Source: Candidatus Tanganyikabacteria bacterium (GTDB lineage: Bacteria; Cyanobacteriota; Sericytochromatia; S15B-MN24; VGJW01). Taken from it: a stretch of DNA of 48,674 bases. Positions 47,581 to 48,674 of this stretch are shown in pieces (position 1 is the first letter of the stretch; each line of letters opens with the position of its first letter). The position numbers and the translations under genes were made by a program. The stretch lies in the NCBI GenBank assembly GCA_016867235.1, contig VGJY01000010.1:1-48674 (forward strand). The letters are read 5' to 3'. Under the pieces are notes generated by a model. That model was not told the DNA's origin. It saw nothing but the letters and a program-made list of their open reading frames with translations, and made no database searches.

Positions 47581-47810
47581 AAGGTGATCCGGAAACCGAC
47601 CTGCGTGGCGAGGATCCCGAGGAAGCCGGCCGAGGCGCCGATGACCATCGTGTCGGAGAAGGCGTAGTCGTAGGAGGCGTCAACGACTGCCATGCCGATC
47701 GCGTGCGTGCCCGTGCCGAGGTCGAGGCGACCGAGAGTCGAGGCGTGCCCGGGTTGGGCGATCGAAGCCATCGCTCCGGCGATGGCGGCAACCTTCAGGT
47801 ACGAGCGCAT
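47577..47810 (-). CDS. Small exported protein, barrel-like C-terminus
   Basis: The 77-residue product starts MRSYLKVAAIAGAMAS with a probable signal peptide cleaved near GHA|STL. The mature 53 residues alternate hydrophobic and polar positions and end VGFRITL, as in outer-membrane strands. It may be a mini-barrel subunit, a remnant of a larger barrel, or the substrate of the downstream exporter. ATG 47808-47810 has GAGAGGA 6 nt upstream. It is the first gene of the four-gene operon, and TAGAAT at 47876-47881 (minus strand) is a possible -10. Confidence 0.6.
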   Translation of the reverse strand: MRSYLKVAAIAGAMASIAQPGHASTLGRLDLGTGTHAIGMAVVDASYDYAFSDTMVIGASAGFLGILATQVGFRITL

Positions 47811-48132
47811 GGGGTTCCTCTCATCGACCGTCGCGCGGGCGCGCCGGCGTGTCGTCCGTAACCGAACGGGATCCGATTCTACGTGGTCTGGCGGTCGAGG
47901 GACGCGTCGAGCAGGCCCGCGATGCGGCTACGGCCTGTTTCGGAAGGGCATGAATCGCGGCGCCCGAGGAAGACCCGGCCGAACAGGCCGATCTTCGTCC
48001 AGCGCGGCCGGGTCGTCCCCTGTGGGTGGACGTGGGTGGCCATGCCCTCGACGAACAAGAGTTGCTCGAGGCGCTGATTCCGTGCTCTGGCAGTGGCTCC
48101 AGGTTGGCTGTGCTAGACTCGGAAACGAGAGG
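47811..48132. other. Intergenic stretch, no gene recognised
   Basis: About 320 bases upstream of the exporter operon hold several overlapping open frames on both strands, none with recognisable motifs or a good start. The minus-strand TAGAAT at 47876-47881 may be the -10 for the exporter operon. The rest may be decayed coding sequence. Confidence 0.5.
48111..48119 (+). promoter_or_regulatory. Extended -10 promoter candidate
   Basis: TGC-TAGACT, identical to the element before pgi, ends 13 nt before the GTG that opens the broken gene at 48133. No clear -35 was found. Confidence 0.35.
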
Positions 48133-48316
48133 GTGCACGAAGAGTATGAGGCCGTCGCCCGAGATCTCGCCCGGGCGCACATCGAGAAGGACCCCTCGAC
48201 CGAGTAAGTCTACTTCGCCCCCGACCAGGAGGGGCGGGTGATTCGGCTCGTCGAGATTGTCGACGGCGTACCGACCACCGGCGAGGTACTCCCGTTCCGC
48301 TTCGAGGCGAACGAGT
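48133..48316 (+). pseudogene. Broken small hypothetical gene
   Basis: From GTG 48133 the frame reads VHEEYEAVARDLARAHIEKD and a TAA stop at 48205-48207, then continues in the same frame with VYFAPDQEGRVIRLVEIVDG, then VPTTGEVLPFRFEANE. The two halves read as one small protein with a helical start and a strand-rich end. After ~48316 the sequence becomes arginine-rich and loses coding character, so the C-terminus is also damaged. The stop is TAA, which argues against selenocysteine. A stop by mutation or a sequencing error is the simplest view. Confidence 0.5.
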
Positions 48317-48472
48317 CACGGTTGAACAGGCGACGGCGACACACAAGGTCGCCTCGCTCCTGGTCCCGCTGTTCAAGCGAAATTGCCCCGGAGGGCGGAC
48401 TCTCGGCGCTGGTTCGAGCCTCCCACTCCGGAAGAACTCGCACCATGAACTGCCAGGCGACTAGCAAGCGCG

Positions 48473-48603
48473 CTGATGGCGCGGCTCGAGTGGCCCAGCG
48501 CCTCTCGGCCGCAGGCACGGAGGCCTGCGCCACCGATGCGGCGGGTGGGTCCGGCCTCTGTGGCGGCCGCGACGCGGGAGCGAAGTCATGCGAGCGCGCT
48601 CAG
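48473..48603. mobile_element. MITE-like repeat (copy 2)
   Basis: This copy shares with 39134-39269 the full H1 hairpin (CGCAGGC/GCCTGCG, loop ACGGAG, 48510-48529), CCACCGATGCG and the conserved GGAGCGAAGTCAT near the right end. The H3 hairpin is damaged (GGCGGCC instead of GCCGGCC). The ends CTGATGGCGC (left) and the complement of the right end (CTGAGCGCGC) remain similar. It lies directly after the broken gene in the gene-poor right end. Confidence 0.65.
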
Positions 48604-48674
48604 TCCCACGACTGCCGCTGCCGGACCTTGGCCGCGTCCGGGTAGCGGCGCTTGCGGCCGGCCGGGGCCGGCGG
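48600..48674 (-). CDS. Possible C-terminus of a gene entering from the right
   Basis: On the minus strand the frame is open from the right edge to TGA at 48600-48602, ending GRKRRYPDAAKVRQRQSWD. Its composition differs from the arginine-rich shadows nearby and could be the tail of a real protein, but only 24 codons are visible and the stop lies in the repeat's end. Confidence 0.25.
   Translation of the reverse strand, partial: PPAPAGRKRRYPDAAKVRQRQSWD

Noticed and set aside
48133-48316. A second selenocysteine gene
   Set aside because: The internal stop is TAA, not TGA, and the protein is not a thiol-redox family.
48395-48440. tRNA-like GGTTCGAGCC T-loop
   Set aside because: Neither a pairing T-stem nor D-arm, anticodon arm or acceptor stem can be found around it.

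Overview
This is a 48.7 kb, very GC-rich (about 70% by eye) chromosomal window from a Gram-negative-type (diderm) bacterium. Many lipobox proteins, outer-membrane barrel proteins, a flagellin and a type IV pilin-like protein point to two membranes and motility. A Ycf46-like AAA ATPase (a family typical of cyanobacteria and plastids), several MalT/BTAD-type regulators and an NHL-repeat lipoprotein fit a non-photosynthetic relative of Cyanobacteria (Sericytochromatia/'Tanganyikabacteria'-like). That placement is an inference; no rRNA or ribosomal protein gene is present to test it.

Layout. 1-3601: the end of a TPR-BTAD regulator and an NHL lipoprotein. 3697-10566: a minus-strand set of LysM/coiled-coil protein, Ycf46-like AAA ATPase and a soluble-adenylyl-cyclase-like signalling protein. 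10567-10909: tandem 54-bp hairpin repeats. 10910-14215: an orphan adenine-specific DNA methyltransferase, an acyl-CoA dehydrogenase with an upstream inverted repeat, and two small proteins sharing a terminator. 14338-20923: three coupled lipoproteins downstream of a large STAND/TPR/BTAD regulator with a leaderless-type start. 21209-21916: a pilin-like protein. 21992-26851: a molybdenum cofactor operon (moeA, moaC, mogA) led by phosphofructokinase, divergent from pgi. 26865-29881: a C39/papain-fold cysteine peptidase, a TPR protein and a secreted metallophosphatase. 29947-32902: flagellin and a response regulator/histidine kinase pair. 32916-34175: folE2 behind a peroxiredoxin. 34259-40893: a repeat lipoprotein and a probable zinc-uptake locus. 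40945-44710: an outer-membrane protein, a PuuD-like membrane protein, an aminotransferase with acpS, and an unknown. 44673-47810: a tightly overlapping operon of a small exported protein, lipoprotein, ABC exporter and small subtilase. 47811-48674: a gene-poor end with a broken gene and a MITE-like repeat.

The most notable single observation is the peroxiredoxin at 33735-34175. Its reading frame is interrupted only by a TGA exactly where the peroxidatic cysteine belongs (TPG-TGA), and an 8-bp hairpin of bacterial SECIS geometry follows. I read it as a selenocysteine peroxiredoxin. Other points are a perfect 14-bp hairpin over the start codon of the Ycf46-like gene, which is linked to an sAC-like cyclase; a mobile-type repeat with three nested hairpins and complementary loops present twice; and an exporter/protease operon whose protease lacks the usual oxyanion-hole asparagine.

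No rRNA, convincing tRNA or CRISPR array was seen. Domain calls are from reading motifs, not from database searches.
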